A DNA stretch of 60,052 nt from a virus. The DNA is taken from the IMG/VR virus record IMGVR_UViG_3300046557_000107, positions 1 to 60,052 of that record; one strand, given 5' to 3'. This document shows, in pieces, positions 16,431 through 25,428 of this stretch (positions are counted from its first letter, which is position 1; each line of letters opens with the position of its first letter). The notes under the pieces are model-generated. The model made no database searches. It was not told where the DNA came from and saw nothing but the letters and a program-made list of their open reading frames with translations. A program made the translations under genes and the position numbers.

Positions 16431-18758
16431 ATGAGGCATTCCGCCACTGTATCCATGGGTCACACCTACCTGCGTATCTTTGGGTATTACGGCGATTTCT
16501 GTGTAAAGGTTATTATTCCTTTCTGCCGCGCTCACCTGTATAAGGTCGGTAAGGTTCCAGTGCCTGGAAGCAATAAACAGGTCTGGAAAGTGACTCACGT
16601 GTTTGCTCAGTCTAATCACGACAAAACTGAGTATCGGATTCCTGTAAGCTTAATGAAGGAGTTCATTGAGTTTGCACAATACCGGGGTTACAACGCTTCC
16701 CGGATTGCTATTGAAACAGAACCAGAGATTGAAGGCGCTGATTGCGAATTCCAACTCCGGCCTGAAATGTCAACTCCATTGCCAGCTCAGGAGGAGTGGC
16801 TGGACTATCAGTTAGCTGAAGGCGCAGTAAAGATCAACAACGCTCCAACGGGTGGCGGTAAAGCGTTAGCCAATGATACACCGGTCAGAACCATCCACGG
16901 TTGGCGCCCTATTGGACAGATCAAGGTTAATGACCTTGTGATGGCCCCTGACGGCTCCCACACGTACGTTACAGGCGTTTTCCCTCAAGGGAGGACACGG
17001 ACTTACCATCTGATGTTTGAGGATCGTAGATCGATCGTGGCGTGCCCTGACCACCAATGGGAAGTTCGGGCTGAAGGTGAAACCGAGTGGCAGGTACTGA
17101 CCACCCAGCAGTTAGTGGACAGTGAGAAGACCTGGTACATTCCGCTAACCGCCAGTGAGCGCAACCCTGATCGTGGGGATATCATTGAACCCTACCTGAT
17201 TGGTAAGACCGATCGGATCCTGGGTGAGAAGTATCTGGAAGGTTCTCATTCCCAACGGATGGCTTTGCTGCGTGGATTGCTGGATAACAATGGTGAACCA
17301 CAGACTGACGGCTCTATCCTCTTCAAAACCGACTACGGTATCACCGCCAAAATGGTTCGTGACTTGGTTCGGAGTGTCGGCGGTATTGCCCAGGCCAAGT
17401 TCAAGAAGTTCAAGAACTCGGTTATCCTCCGCCATCGGACTCCGGAGATTCTGTTCACCGATGAGACGAAACAGGATAAGCTACGGAACTCGGAGAACCG
17501 TGATCTGGCTTTGAAGATCGTGCAAATCGTTGAGAGCAATCCAACCGAGACCACCTGCATCGCGGTAGAACACCCTAGCCACTGCTTTGTGGTCAAGGAC
17601 TACATCGTTACCCACAACACCTACATGGGTCTCTACACTGCCGTCAAACTTGGCAAGCGGGTACTCATTACGGTACAACCGCGTTACATTACCACCTGGA
17701 TCAATGACATCGAGAAAACGTTGATCATGAAACCAGGTGATGTGGTTGTGTGGGAAAATGCCTCGTTGCCATTACTGGGGGAGAACATCGAGAAGGGGGT
17801 GCTTAATCCCAAGATTGTTATCGTGCCGTTCTCCAGGATCTCGGGGTATTTGCGTAACAACCGTAAGGACGCCACAGCGGTACCGCTCAGCAAGATCTTT
17901 GAACAGATCAACCCTGGCTACCGTATTGTGGATGAGGGGCATGAGTCGTTCCATGAGGTTTGCCTGTCGTTGTTCCACGGCAACATCAAGAAACTGCTCA
18001 CACTGTCGGCTACCTTGACAGCTGATGATCCGTTCATGAACAAGATGTACAACCTGATGCTTCCGATCAGTCTCAGGCTTAAGGAACCTGAACCTGAGAA
18101 CTACATCGACATCGTTGCTTACATGTATCACTTGTGTCAGCGCAGGTACTTCCTGAAGACGGTACAGTTCGGCAGCTACAACGACATGGCGCTTGAAGCG
18201 TCTATTCTGCGTAGTGCGGTCTTGACCGAGTTCTACTTCAAGATTGCCGACAAGATGTTTGTGGAGTATTACATCGGTATCGGGAAACCCGGTGACTACA
18301 ATTACATCCCGCCAATAAGAGAGCCAGGCACCAAGGCTCTGTTCTTCTTCTCGCGTATTGAAATGTGTGAGACGATGTTGGCGATGTTTCAGGCGAAGTA
18401 TCCGCACCTGGACTTCTGTACCTTCCTTGGAACGAAGGACAAGAAGACACCAACGAAGTATCTGGAACATGAGATCGTTATCACCACGCCGGGTAGTTGC
18501 GGTACTGGTAAGGACATTCCTGGTCTTGTCAGGACGTTCTGTTTCCATACGGTCTTCTCGACCCAAAGGAACAAACAGATGATCGGTCGCTTGCGTCAGC
18601 TACGTGGTAAGTTCGACGGTCGTATCACCCCGATGTTTATCTTCCCGTTCTGTAATGATATCGGTAAGCATCAGGAGTGTTTCCAGAAACGACGGATTGC
18701 CTTTGCCAATAAGGAAAAGGATTTCAAACTTATTGAATCTAACTGCTCGCTCAATTAA
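16431..18758 (+). CDS. SF2 DNA helicase interrupted by an intein (775 aa precursor, 523 aa spliced)
   Basis: The host protein is a superfamily 2 helicase/translocase. Motif I TGGGK (residues 140-144) is cut by the intein and completed by Thr397. Motif II is DEGH (501-504), motif III SAT (526-528) and motif VI QMIGRLR (716-722). Without splicing the P-loop is broken, so the helicase should be inactive until the intein leaves. ATG 16431 is preceded by TTTTTGAGGC, a moderate ribosome site. It follows the RNA polymerase genes, separated by an attenuator-like hairpin pair. Its likely role is phage replication, recombination or transcription-coupled remodelling. Confidence 0.9.
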   Translation: MRHSATVSMGHTYLRIFGYYGDFCVKVIIPFCRAHLYKVGKVPVPGSNKQVWKVTHVFAQSNHDKTEYRIPVSLMKEFIEFAQYRGYNASRIAIETEPEIEGADCEFQLRPEMSTPLPAQEEWLDYQLAEGAVKINNAPTGGGKALANDTPVRTIHGWRPIGQIKVNDLVMAPDGSHTYVTGVFPQGRTRTYHLMFEDRRSIVACPDHQWEVRAEGETEWQVLTTQQLVDSEKTWYIPLTASERNPDRGDIIEPYLIGKTDRILGEKYLEGSHSQRMALLRGLLDNNGEPQTDGSILFKTDYGITAKMVRDLVRSVGGIAQAKFKKFKNSVILRHRTPEILFTDETKQDKLRNSENRDLALKIVQIVESNPTETTCIAVEHPSHCFVVKDYIVTHNTYMGLYTAVKLGKRVLITVQPRYITTWINDIEKTLIMKPGDVVVWENASLPLLGENIEKGVLNPKIVIVPFSRISGYLRNNRKDATAVPLSKIFEQINPGYRIVDEGHESFHEVCLSLFHGNIKKLLTLSATLTADDPFMNKMYNLMLPISLRLKEPEPENYIDIVAYMYHLCQRRYFLKTVQFGSYNDMALEASILRSAVLTEFYFKIADKMFVEYYIGIGKPGDYNYIPPIREPGTKALFFFSRIEMCETMLAMFQAKYPHLDFCTFLGTKDKKTPTKYLEHEIVITTPGSCGTGKDIPGLVRTFCFHTVFSTQRNKQMIGRLRQLRGKFDGRITPMFIFPFCNDIGKHQECFQKRRIAFANKEKDFKLIESNCSLN
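16863..17618 (+). mobile_element. Class 3 intein, residues 145-396 of the helicase precursor
   Basis: The intein starts with Ala145 (ALANDTPV, block A, Ala instead of Cys/Ser) and ends in THN (394-396), with Thr397 as first C-extein residue. Block B is ACPDHQW with His208 and Trp210; block F has TTCIAVEH with Cys376; block G has Thr394. Trp (B:12), Cys (F:4) and Thr (G:5) form the WCT signature of class 3 inteins, which splice through the block F Cys. A single degenerate LAGLIDADG-like segment is visible at ALLRGLLDNNG (278-288), so a homing endonuclease domain is present only as a remnant. Confidence 0.9.
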
Positions 18759-18792
18759 TATGGGCGAGTATCCCTAATAACGGACAGTTGAT

Positions 18793-19233
18793 ATGCACAA
18801 GTTCGCAAGCGGTTCAAAAACTGTCACCAAGGCGGTGATACTGGAGTGCCATTGCCTTGGCTTAGCCGGGGATCTGGTACGCACAGTTGTTGGTGAATCC
18901 ATTTCTGATTTCCTGCTTAACCTGACCGACGTTGATGCCCGCATTGACGACGAGTGGTATTACTCTCTTCTAAGAGATCGTCTCTACAGTGACGACGGGG
19001 AAGTGATCTCCTGGTGGTATTCTGAACAGGAGAAGTTGATGTTTGAAAGAGATCCGCATGGACACCTCATGTTGTATGGGAATCAAGTTAGCGGATACCT
19101 TGAGTCCATTGCAAGTGATAACGAGGACATTATTAACCTGCTCTATACCAGTATGACTATGGAAGAGATCACGGTGAGTAGCATAGTTCTCAAAGATAAG
19201 CTTATACTTCTTGTGAGAGGAAGACAAACATGA
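18793..19233 (+). CDS. Hypothetical protein, 146 aa
   Basis: The gene starts at ATG 18793, 34 bases after the helicase stop, and overlaps the next gene by 4 bases. The protein is acidic in the middle and hydrophobic at the C-terminus (about SIVLKDKLILLV). No domain is recognised. It is the first of three tightly packed small genes closed by a bidirectional terminator. Confidence 0.7.
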   Translation: MHKFASGSKTVTKAVILECHCLGLAGDLVRTVVGESISDFLLNLTDVDARIDDEWYYSLLRDRLYSDDGEVISWWYSEQEKLMFERDPHGHLMLYGNQVSGYLESIASDNEDIINLLYTSMTMEEITVSSIVLKDKLILLVRGRQT

Positions 19234-19607
19234 TGACTAAAGCGCACTTCATCCCTACTCCGGGGATCGACCAGCTCCCGCACTACTACGTTATCCAGAA
19301 ATTGATCGAAGAGCGTATTCGTTCGATTCTCCAGGGTGACAGCTTCGTGGATAAGTCGCACTTCCTGGTGGCTAACTACCTGGAAACGCCGACAACCTTC
19401 ACCACCCCTGAACAGGTGAACAAGCACAACGCCGAGATGGCCAAAACCATTCTGGCTACGTTCAAAGAGTACGAGAAGACGCCGGAATACCACGACGCCA
19501 TTATCCAACTCAAACCGTACGAGAACACCATGTTCCAGATCACCAGTACGACCTACGTAGGCATTCAGGTCTTGCTGAAGTTCGAGGATAAGGACCTGGC
19601 GGGTTAA
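19230..19607 (+). CDS. Hypothetical protein, 125 aa
   Basis: ATG 19230 overlaps the previous stop; GAGAGGAAG lies upstream. The stop overlaps the ATG of the next gene by one base. The protein is helical and soluble with no known motif. Tight coupling on both sides suggests that the three products act together. Confidence 0.72.
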   Translation: MMTKAHFIPTPGIDQLPHYYVIQKLIEERIRSILQGDSFVDKSHFLVANYLETPTTFTTPEQVNKHNAEMAKTILATFKEYEKTPEYHDAIIQLKPYENTMFQITSTTYVGIQVLLKFEDKDLAG

Positions 19608-20137
19608 TGCTCTCCTTTATCCTCAAGCTAGACCCTGAAACCCGCGAGGAACTCTATTCGGATGTTGCGCTAGAGTTCCTCGACCTAATCATGATGGAAG
19701 CAATCTTTGTCATCTTCCAGATGGCTAACCCCTATGACTATCCGCTGCTCGACGACATTGAGTTCCTAGCGGATGATCCGGATTCACAGTTCGAAGCCTC
19801 GGTGGAATATCTACTCGCGGTATTGGCTGAAAAGAATCCATTGGATGGGGTACAGTTGCCTAACACCGATTTGGTGGAGTACGCTCCGGAGTATCGGGAC
19901 GCCATCATGATTAAGCTGGGTGCAGCGGTCGATGCGATCAATGCCATGAACGACCCATCTGAAATGGCTGCTATCAAGAATATCTTGTCGCAGCCAGGCT
20001 TTCAGAAACGGTTCAAGTTTAACTCCTTGCATTTAAAGGACCGTGTTGTTTACACCATCTCGCCCGGTATTGACGATTTGGGTCTGCCGACTATGAGTTC
20101 CATGTTGACAGGAATGCCTGTTTTACCCCCATGCTGA
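19607..20137 (+). CDS. Hypothetical protein, 176 aa
   Basis: ATG 19607 overlaps the TAA of the previous gene. The protein is strongly acidic (residues 45-70) and rich in helices, with no catalytic motif. It ends the block; a bidirectional terminator separates it from the minus-strand RNA polymerase gene. Confidence 0.72.
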   Translation: MLSFILKLDPETREELYSDVALEFLDLIMMEAIFVIFQMANPYDYPLLDDIEFLADDPDSQFEASVEYLLAVLAEKNPLDGVQLPNTDLVEYAPEYRDAIMIKLGAAVDAINAMNDPSEMAAIKNILSQPGFQKRFKFNSLHLKDRVVYTISPGIDDLGLPTMSSMLTGMPVLPPC

Positions 20138-20143
20138 TACTGT

Positions 20144-20182
20144 ATAACCCTACCAACCCCGTTAAGGGGTTGGTAGGGTTAT
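20144..20182. terminator. Bidirectional terminator, 17-bp perfect stem
   Basis: ATAACCCTACCAACCCC (20144-20160) is the exact complement of 20166-20182, with the loop GTTAA. It sits between convergent genes ending at 20137 and 20202. Confidence 0.85.
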
Positions 20183-20201
20183 ATAACAGCTTTATTTTTT
20201 G

Positions 20202-21503
20202 CTACTTGATCGCGGTAGCCAGGTTCAACTTGGTACGTTTACGACCAGCCTGGTGGTGAGCCTTCATACGTTGCAGCATGAACTCTGTTGGTACCCGCAC
20301 AACTTCTGCCGAGAGACGGGAAGCGAACTTCGCCAAACCTTCACCCAAGCAGGTTTTGCAGTAGTTACCCTCAGGAGACAAGCAGAACTGAGGAACACGC
20401 ATTTGGATAGACTTACCCATGATCTTCTCTACTTCCTCGGGAGTGATAAGAACAGGCTCCTTGCCTTTCATGTAGTAACCACCCACCCAACTGAAGCCGT
20501 TCTCTTTAACCAGGGTCATCTCTTCAGTACGAGGAGTACCGCAGTCAATACCTTCAACCTTACCACGACCCACAAGACGCAGGGTTTCTTTTACCTGACT
20601 ACCGCCTTCACCGGTTGCCATGGAGCGAGAGTACGCACCCGCTACCGCGGCGTTGGTCTGTACGACCACTTGCTCAGGGTCAAGACCCTCATCCAGACTG
20701 CGAGGCAGTGCAATCCAGCCGCCACCTTCTTCGTCCTGTTCAATACCGAAAGCAATGAACATACGTTTACGAGCAGTGTTGATGAACTTGTCATTGATGA
20801 AGAAGTTCTTGCTCTTACCCTTCATCATTTCTTCCCGGTCCATCTGAACCAGTTCTTCTACGGCCGCTGTAAAGGCTACAGGGTCGTTCATCTTGCCTTC
20901 GGCCTTAAGCTTGGAGAACAACTCATCTTTACGCTTAAGTACCGCTGCTGAGACCGACAGGGCGTCTACGCCACCAGGCTTAACAAAGAACGAACCCAAT
21001 CCTTCCAGGTAGTAGCAGTTCTCGGTAAACTTGAGGCAGTCGTCTACAGAGGCCTTACCTTCTGGTACAGTTTCCCCTTCCTTGGGGTTATCGACCATCA
21101 GTCGGTTGATATGGCCTTCAATCAGTTTCTTGGTGAAGAACGTATTGACGTAGTCCACCTTACCCAGGAATGGTTCCCACCACAGCACGATGTTAAACAA
21201 CATCAGGCCGAAGGTAGAGTCAACAGCTTGACCCTTGAGCATCGGGTGGAAGTCACCCGGGAATGAATAAGCATCATCCATTACAGCAAAGGGTTCATCC
21301 ACCTTACCGTCGAGTACAACCGTGTTACCGTCGACAATAGCGTGGAACTTACCCTTCTCTACAAAGACTGTCCAGGGAATCTTCTTGAAGGCGCCAGAGG
21401 ACTCCTCATCGTCGAACTGAATCGAGATGATAGACTGTACCGCTGCCTTGTTGGCATAGCCCAGGTTGTTGAACCAGAGCTTTAGGAACTCGAGTTTATT
21501 CAT
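20202..21503 (-). CDS. Second RNA polymerase beta' C-terminal-like subunit (phiKZ gp80-like, virion polymerase)
   Basis: This 433-residue protein ends in a beta'-like segment. Cys374 and CKTCLG (Cys382, Cys385) form a zinc-site remnant, followed about 20 residues later by TEFMLQRMKAHHQAG (406-420) in the place of the trigger-loop motif EPGTQLTMRTFHIGG. It cannot belong to the same enzyme as 14376-16370, which already supplies this part. In phiKZ, gp80 of the virion-packaged polymerase lies a few genes after gp74, matching this position. The alignment covers only the last 60-70 residues by eye, so the upstream part is inferred. It overlaps the next minus-strand gene by 8 bases. Confidence 0.68.
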   Translation of the reverse strand: MNKLEFLKLWFNNLGYANKAAVQSIISIQFDDEESSGAFKKIPWTVFVEKGKFHAIVDGNTVVLDGKVDEPFAVMDDAYSFPGDFHPMLKGQAVDSTFGLMLFNIVLWWEPFLGKVDYVNTFFTKKLIEGHINRLMVDNPKEGETVPEGKASVDDCLKFTENCYYLEGLGSFFVKPGGVDALSVSAAVLKRKDELFSKLKAEGKMNDPVAFTAAVEELVQMDREEMMKGKSKNFFINDKFINTARKRMFIAFGIEQDEEGGGWIALPRSLDEGLDPEQVVVQTNAAVAGAYSRSMATGEGGSQVKETLRLVGRGKVEGIDCGTPRTEEMTLVKENGFSWVGGYYMKGKEPVLITPEEVEKIMGKSIQMRVPQFCLSPEGNYCKTCLGEGLAKFASRLSAEVVRVPTEFMLQRMKAHHQAGRKRTKLNLATAIK

Positions 21504-22401
21504 TGGTCAGATCCAACATGCCGATCATCTTCTCAATGGCCAGCAGTGCCAAGTGATCAGTAGTGATCTCGTTAATGAGGACCAGGAGCTGTTCACGAAG
21601 GGTATCGTTATTCAACTCACTGATGAGATAGAGCGCCATGACCTCTTTGCCGTAGAGGACCTGGTTGTCCATCGATGGATAGTCGAGGAGCTTAACCAAG
21701 TCTACCCTGAAGAAGCCCAGGAGCGTGTCTACAGGGCTGCCTACGCGGCCGTTGTTAGTGACGTGCTCATACGCCAGGGTGTTCTCGATAAGCGCTCTGT
21801 TGGCTCTTACACGCTTGATGATGTTGATAGGGATACCGTCTTCCACATCCCCCGTTAAGAGGTTATCGCGGACTGCCTTTAAAGTCACCTCGCTAACATC
21901 TTGTAGTAGCAACTCGTAATTAACGAGGGACACACTGTCACCCATGTATTTCTGGAAAATCAGGAGGAAGCGGTCAACAGGGGGGATATCAACAGAATCC
22001 AGAATGTTGCCCAAACCAATGACGTCTTCATACTGATCCATCTCGTGGAAGAAGTTGCCGACATGAATAAGCTCCTCCAAACGCTCGTGGGTGACCTCGT
22101 CCAGGTTGATGATAAAGCCTAGACGGGACAACACGTCGATTATATTGTTGGTAATCAACTCGTAGATTTGTTTCTTTTTGATGGGGGTATCAAAAGTTTC
22201 ATCTACGATGATTTCAGTGATCACGTTTTGCAACAGTGACTCGGGGAGGTTCAACAGAATTAAATTGAACCCGTCAGTTAATATTTTAGCTTGGAGGTCG
22301 GGTATAGAGGCCTTGAAGTCAACCCAGATACCACCGATGAGAGTAGCGGCGAAGTCTTCTTCCGCTTCCATCATCACTACTTCGTCAGTCTCAGTAAGCA
22401 T
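21496..22401 (-). CDS. Hypothetical protein coupled to the second RNA polymerase subunit, 301 aa
   Basis: The gene is upstream of, and overlaps by 8 bases, the beta' C-like gene on the minus strand. ATG at 22401 is preferred (AGGAT 7-8 bases before it on the minus strand) over ATG 22437, which has no ribosome site. The protein is acidic, Leu/Ile-rich and helical throughout. Coupling suggests another virion polymerase component or an assembly partner; no motif confirms this. Confidence 0.68.
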   Translation of the reverse strand: MLTETDEVVMMEAEEDFAATLIGGIWVDFKASIPDLQAKILTDGFNLILLNLPESLLQNVITEIIVDETFDTPIKKKQIYELITNNIIDVLSRLGFIINLDEVTHERLEELIHVGNFFHEMDQYEDVIGLGNILDSVDIPPVDRFLLIFQKYMGDSVSLVNYELLLQDVSEVTLKAVRDNLLTGDVEDGIPINIIKRVRANRALIENTLAYEHVTNNGRVGSPVDTLLGFFRVDLVKLLDYPSMDNQVLYGKEVMALYLISELNNDTLREQLLVLINEITTDHLALLAIEKMIGMLDLTNE

Positions 22402-22442
22402 TGGGACTATCCTAACATTAGTTAAACAGGGAATCATAGCAT

Positions 22443-23219
22443 ATGTCTACTAAACAAGCTCAGAAGAAAGCCAAGCGGGCTGTGGCCTCCAAACAGAAAC
22501 GTAAGGCGGCTAACGTCCAGCGTAACCAGGATCAGTTCCATCTGGGCCGTCGTGAGATGGCACGTATCGCCGTATCGCCAGAAGGCATCGAGGCTTCTGA
22601 AGCCAGACTGCGTTACGACATCGCCACCAAGGGCGTTATCCAAACGGCTCTGGATCTGAAGAAAGACATCGATGGGGCGAAGTCCAAACTGAACAACATC
22701 GAGGTGCTGAAAGGCATCAACGATATGATCCCGATCCTGGGCAATATCCACGGGGTTATCGAAGTCGTCGGCAAACTGGTCGACATGAAGAAGACCACCC
22801 TGACCGAAGAAGAACAGGCACAGATTGATATCTTCGACAAGCAGATCGTTTCGGTCGCCGAGGACGTCCATGCGATGTTCGAGTTCATCAACAAAGAACA
22901 AGAAGTGGACGAGTACATCTCCCTCTTCGTTCACTACACCGATACTCTGGCCGAGATCATGCAGTTCAACATCCCTGATCTGATGTCCGTCGTCCTGCGC
23001 CCTCGTGAAGAAATGATCAACGAATACGTGCGTGAGCACAAGCATGAAGGCGAGAACAACTACGAGTTCGGCATGCGTCTGCACGGCGAGCGCATTACCC
23101 GTGTACAAGCACTGTACCGCACTGTACCGGCTGCTGCTGAACCGATGCCAACCAACAAGCCTCTTGTAGGCGAACTGGCTGATGAATACGAAGATATCGG
23201 CGCCAAACAAGTCAACTGA
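22443..23219 (+). CDS. Hypothetical structural-type protein, 258 aa
   Basis: The gene is divergent from the minus-strand pair, with only 41 bases between the starts. The N-terminal 25 residues are very basic (Lys/Arg) and the rest is helical and acidic. A G-x-E site (PEGIEAS, about residues 47-53) resembles the head-protease sites of neighbouring virion genes. A basic tail followed by a processing site would suit a DNA-contacting head protein; this is inference. Confidence 0.7.
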   Translation: MSTKQAQKKAKRAVASKQKRKAANVQRNQDQFHLGRREMARIAVSPEGIEASEARLRYDIATKGVIQTALDLKKDIDGAKSKLNNIEVLKGINDMIPILGNIHGVIEVVGKLVDMKKTTLTEEEQAQIDIFDKQIVSVAEDVHAMFEFINKEQEVDEYISLFVHYTDTLAEIMQFNIPDLMSVVLRPREEMINEYVREHKHEGENNYEFGMRLHGERITRVQALYRTVPAAAEPMPTNKPLVGELADEYEDIGAKQVN

Positions 23220-23242
23220 TCCCTTACGCAAGGAAGTAGTAC

Positions 23243-24958
23243 ATGAGTACTGAACCTCAAGAACCACAGGAGCAACAAGCTCCTGCTGTTGACACCCCGG
23301 TTGTGGTAGCACCTACGCACCGTGAAGTACACACCGCACAAAACACCACGATGAAACAGATCGTCGCTCCTGAAGATGAGATCATTCGCGATCTCACTAA
23401 AGAAGAGCAAATGGACGGTGGTTTCATGACTGTCTTCCTGGGTAACCGTAAAGAAGACATCCTGAAGGCCCAGAGCGTTATCGGTCGTTGGTTGACCTTC
23501 AGCGGTTCCAAGGCGATGTTCGAGCAAGAACGTCTGCCGGAGTCAGTCTTCAGCAAAGCTGAATCCGATTGGCTCCAGTACATCGAGAAGGAATTCCCCG
23601 GCAAGACGTCTGATCAGGTAATGACCCACGCGGCCGACCTGTATGCGTTCATGTCGGAGATTCAGGACGAACTGAAGATTCGCACCTCGATCCTGAACGA
23701 ACCGGACATCAGCAACGTCTTCAACCGTGGTGGTGTTAACACCGGTGACATCGTCGGCAAGAAACCTTCTGCTTCCACCCAGGGTTTCTCTGCGCGTGAA
23801 AACATGCGTCGTCGTGCTGCCCGTAAAACAGGCTCTGGTGCTGACAAGCTGTCGTACGACGTGCTGTGCCGTGACTCGTTTGCATCGTTTGCTTTCTCGC
23901 GTACCAACCATACCGAGATGGGCGCACTGATGAACGACATCCGTCGTACCATCACTGGCTACGTTCAGCAGATCGGTAACAACAGTGCCGTGCTGGCGCG
24001 TATCGCTTCGATGCGTGTGATCTGGAACTTCATGGCGAAGCGTATCACCAACTCGAGCGTTACGGATCTGGCGGACTTCAACCAGCTCTCCAACGTTATC
24101 CTGTTGACTGACATGGATACCGTGATCACTGCGTTGATCGAGTCGACCAACACCAAGGGTATCAACCTGAACCTGCGGTGCTTCTCCGGTAAGTGTGACT
24201 GGGAAGCCTTCAAGTTGGTACAGGCGTCCAAGCTGCTGCGTCAGCGTCATCACATCACCACTGATGCCGATGAGGCTATCTACGCCAACCTGATCAACGG
24301 CCACGCCAAGTACACCATGGAAGAGACTCGTGCCCTGAGCCGTGCTTCGACCTATGGTCTGGAAAGCAACCGTGTGTATAACGACGAGAAGTCGATGTAC
24401 CTCGAATGTGCTCCACCTACTTTGGCTGAAGCGTTTGATGCGTTCGACTTCTTCATCGGTGAAATCAACCCTGAGCTGGCCGAGCTGCGCACCAAACTCG
24501 TTGACCCTGCTGAGTACCAGACTCAGGTCACGATGGTCCACAACAACCTCGGTTCTACTGAGTTCATCCACTGGGTACAGCGTCAAGTTGACCTGCCAGC
24601 GGAAAACACCGACGAGGAAGAAACGGTATTCGCACGCAGCGAGATCGAACCCAACGAGTTCAACGGCGGCATCCTGGACGTTCTGCGTGACCAGGAAGAC
24701 CTCAACCGTAACCTCGTCAAGTTCATCCTGAACAAGACACCGTACATGTCGCGTACCTTTATGGGTGTGCGTAACTACGTGTGTCCGAAGTGCCGCAAGA
24801 ACATGGGTGATCTGGAAGACCCTGAAAACCTGCTGGATCGGAAGTTGGGCTACACGCCAATCGACCCAGTGATGAGTTTTTTTACCCTCACCCAGTGGGC
24901 GATGCTCAAGCAGACGGCCGTCCAAAACAAAGTCAAGTCCGAAGCCCTCTCGGAATAA
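23243..24958 (+). CDS. Structural/assembly protein with C-terminal zinc knuckle, 571 aa (frame 0 product)
   Basis: ATG 23243 follows AAGGAAGTAG. The first 30 residues are rich in Pro, Gln and Glu. Close to the end, YVCPKCRKNMG forms half of a zinc knuckle. In frame 0 the gene stops 25 codons after a T-TTT-TTT heptamer at 24877-24883. A -1 shift there leads straight into the next open frame (to 25428), which has no good start of its own. The gene may therefore make two products, a 571-residue protein and a longer fusion, as tail-assembly and baseplate genes sometimes do. Confidence 0.75.
   Translation: MSTEPQEPQEQQAPAVDTPVVVAPTHREVHTAQNTTMKQIVAPEDEIIRDLTKEEQMDGGFMTVFLGNRKEDILKAQSVIGRWLTFSGSKAMFEQERLPESVFSKAESDWLQYIEKEFPGKTSDQVMTHAADLYAFMSEIQDELKIRTSILNEPDISNVFNRGGVNTGDIVGKKPSASTQGFSARENMRRRAARKTGSGADKLSYDVLCRDSFASFAFSRTNHTEMGALMNDIRRTITGYVQQIGNNSAVLARIASMRVIWNFMAKRITNSSVTDLADFNQLSNVILLTDMDTVITALIESTNTKGINLNLRCFSGKCDWEAFKLVQASKLLRQRHHITTDADEAIYANLINGHAKYTMEETRALSRASTYGLESNRVYNDEKSMYLECAPPTLAEAFDAFDFFIGEINPELAELRTKLVDPAEYQTQVTMVHNNLGSTEFIHWVQRQVDLPAENTDEEETVFARSEIEPNEFNGGILDVLRDQEDLNRNLVKFILNKTPYMSRTFMGVRNYVCPKCRKNMGDLEDPENLLDRKLGYTPIDPVMSFFTLTQWAMLKQTAVQNKVKSEALSE
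24877..24883 (+). promoter_or_regulatory. Candidate -1 ribosomal frameshift heptamer T TTT TTT
   Basis: The run of seven T lies in phase AGT TTT TTT in the 23243 frame, the ideal X XXY YYZ slip layout. After a -1 slip the next codons are TAC CCT CAC, and the frame stays open to 25428. Downstream only short hairpins are seen (CCCAGTGGG, GACGGCCGTC). Confidence 0.6.
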
Positions 24959-25428
24959 TCCCCCGAGTAGACAATCGGATTGTCTTCAGCCCTGTGTTCA
25001 ATCAGGTTAACAACCAGCTTCTGGGGAAGTCCACCAAAGAGCTTACCCCAGAAGCCATGTCGTTTAACGAGTCCATGTTGCATGATCTGAACATGAACTA
25101 CTATACCCCCGCTAATATGGATCCTTTCTCTTCAGTGGCTTACATTCCTGTGGAGCACGAGTTTACCCATGAGTGGTCGATTAAGGCTGTCGCTAAGAAG
25201 TACGGGTTCTACAAACTCCATGAGATCATGCCGTTAAGGGATTACATGGAAATGCCTATGTTTCTGATCGACGACCTGATCCAGGGTGTAGGTGAAGGAC
25301 GCAGTCAGCGAGACAAGATTGATAACCCACCTGATGCCGACGGTAATAAACCGCTGAAGGTGGGAGATACCAATAAAGACTTGATGGAAATAATGCGCCA
25401 ACTGGGTTTGGACAAGAAAATGATCTAA
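24883..25428 (+). CDS. Downstream half of a probable frameshift fusion, about 180 aa
   Basis: This open frame overlaps the end of the 571-residue gene by 76 bases, in the -1 frame. The only early start codon is GTG 24895, with no ribosome site; the next ATGs (25057 and 25075) would cut into a well-formed protein (PRVDNRIVFSPVFNQ). It is therefore best read as the extension made by -1 slipping at 24877-24883, giving a product of roughly 725 residues. The alternative is a separate gene with a weak GTG start, or a one-base sequencing error in the T run. It is closed by a strong terminator. Confidence 0.65.
   Translation, partial: YPHPVGDAQADGRPKQSQVRSPLGIIPRVDNRIVFSPVFNQVNNQLLGKSTKELTPEAMSFNESMLHDLNMNYYTPANMDPFSSVAYIPVEHEFTHEWSIKAVAKKYGFYKLHEIMPLRDYMEMPMFLIDDLIQGVGEGRSQRDKIDNPPDADGNKPLKVGDTNKDLMEIMRQLGLDKKMI

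Noticed and set aside
24895-24897. GTG 24895 as an ordinary start of the downstream frame
   Set aside because: No ribosome site upstream and it lies deep in the preceding gene; the slip site at 24877-24883 explains the frame better.
23543-24925. 460-residue minus-strand frame opposite the frameshift gene
   Set aside because: Shadow of a codon-biased gene; no start signal and no recognisable domain.
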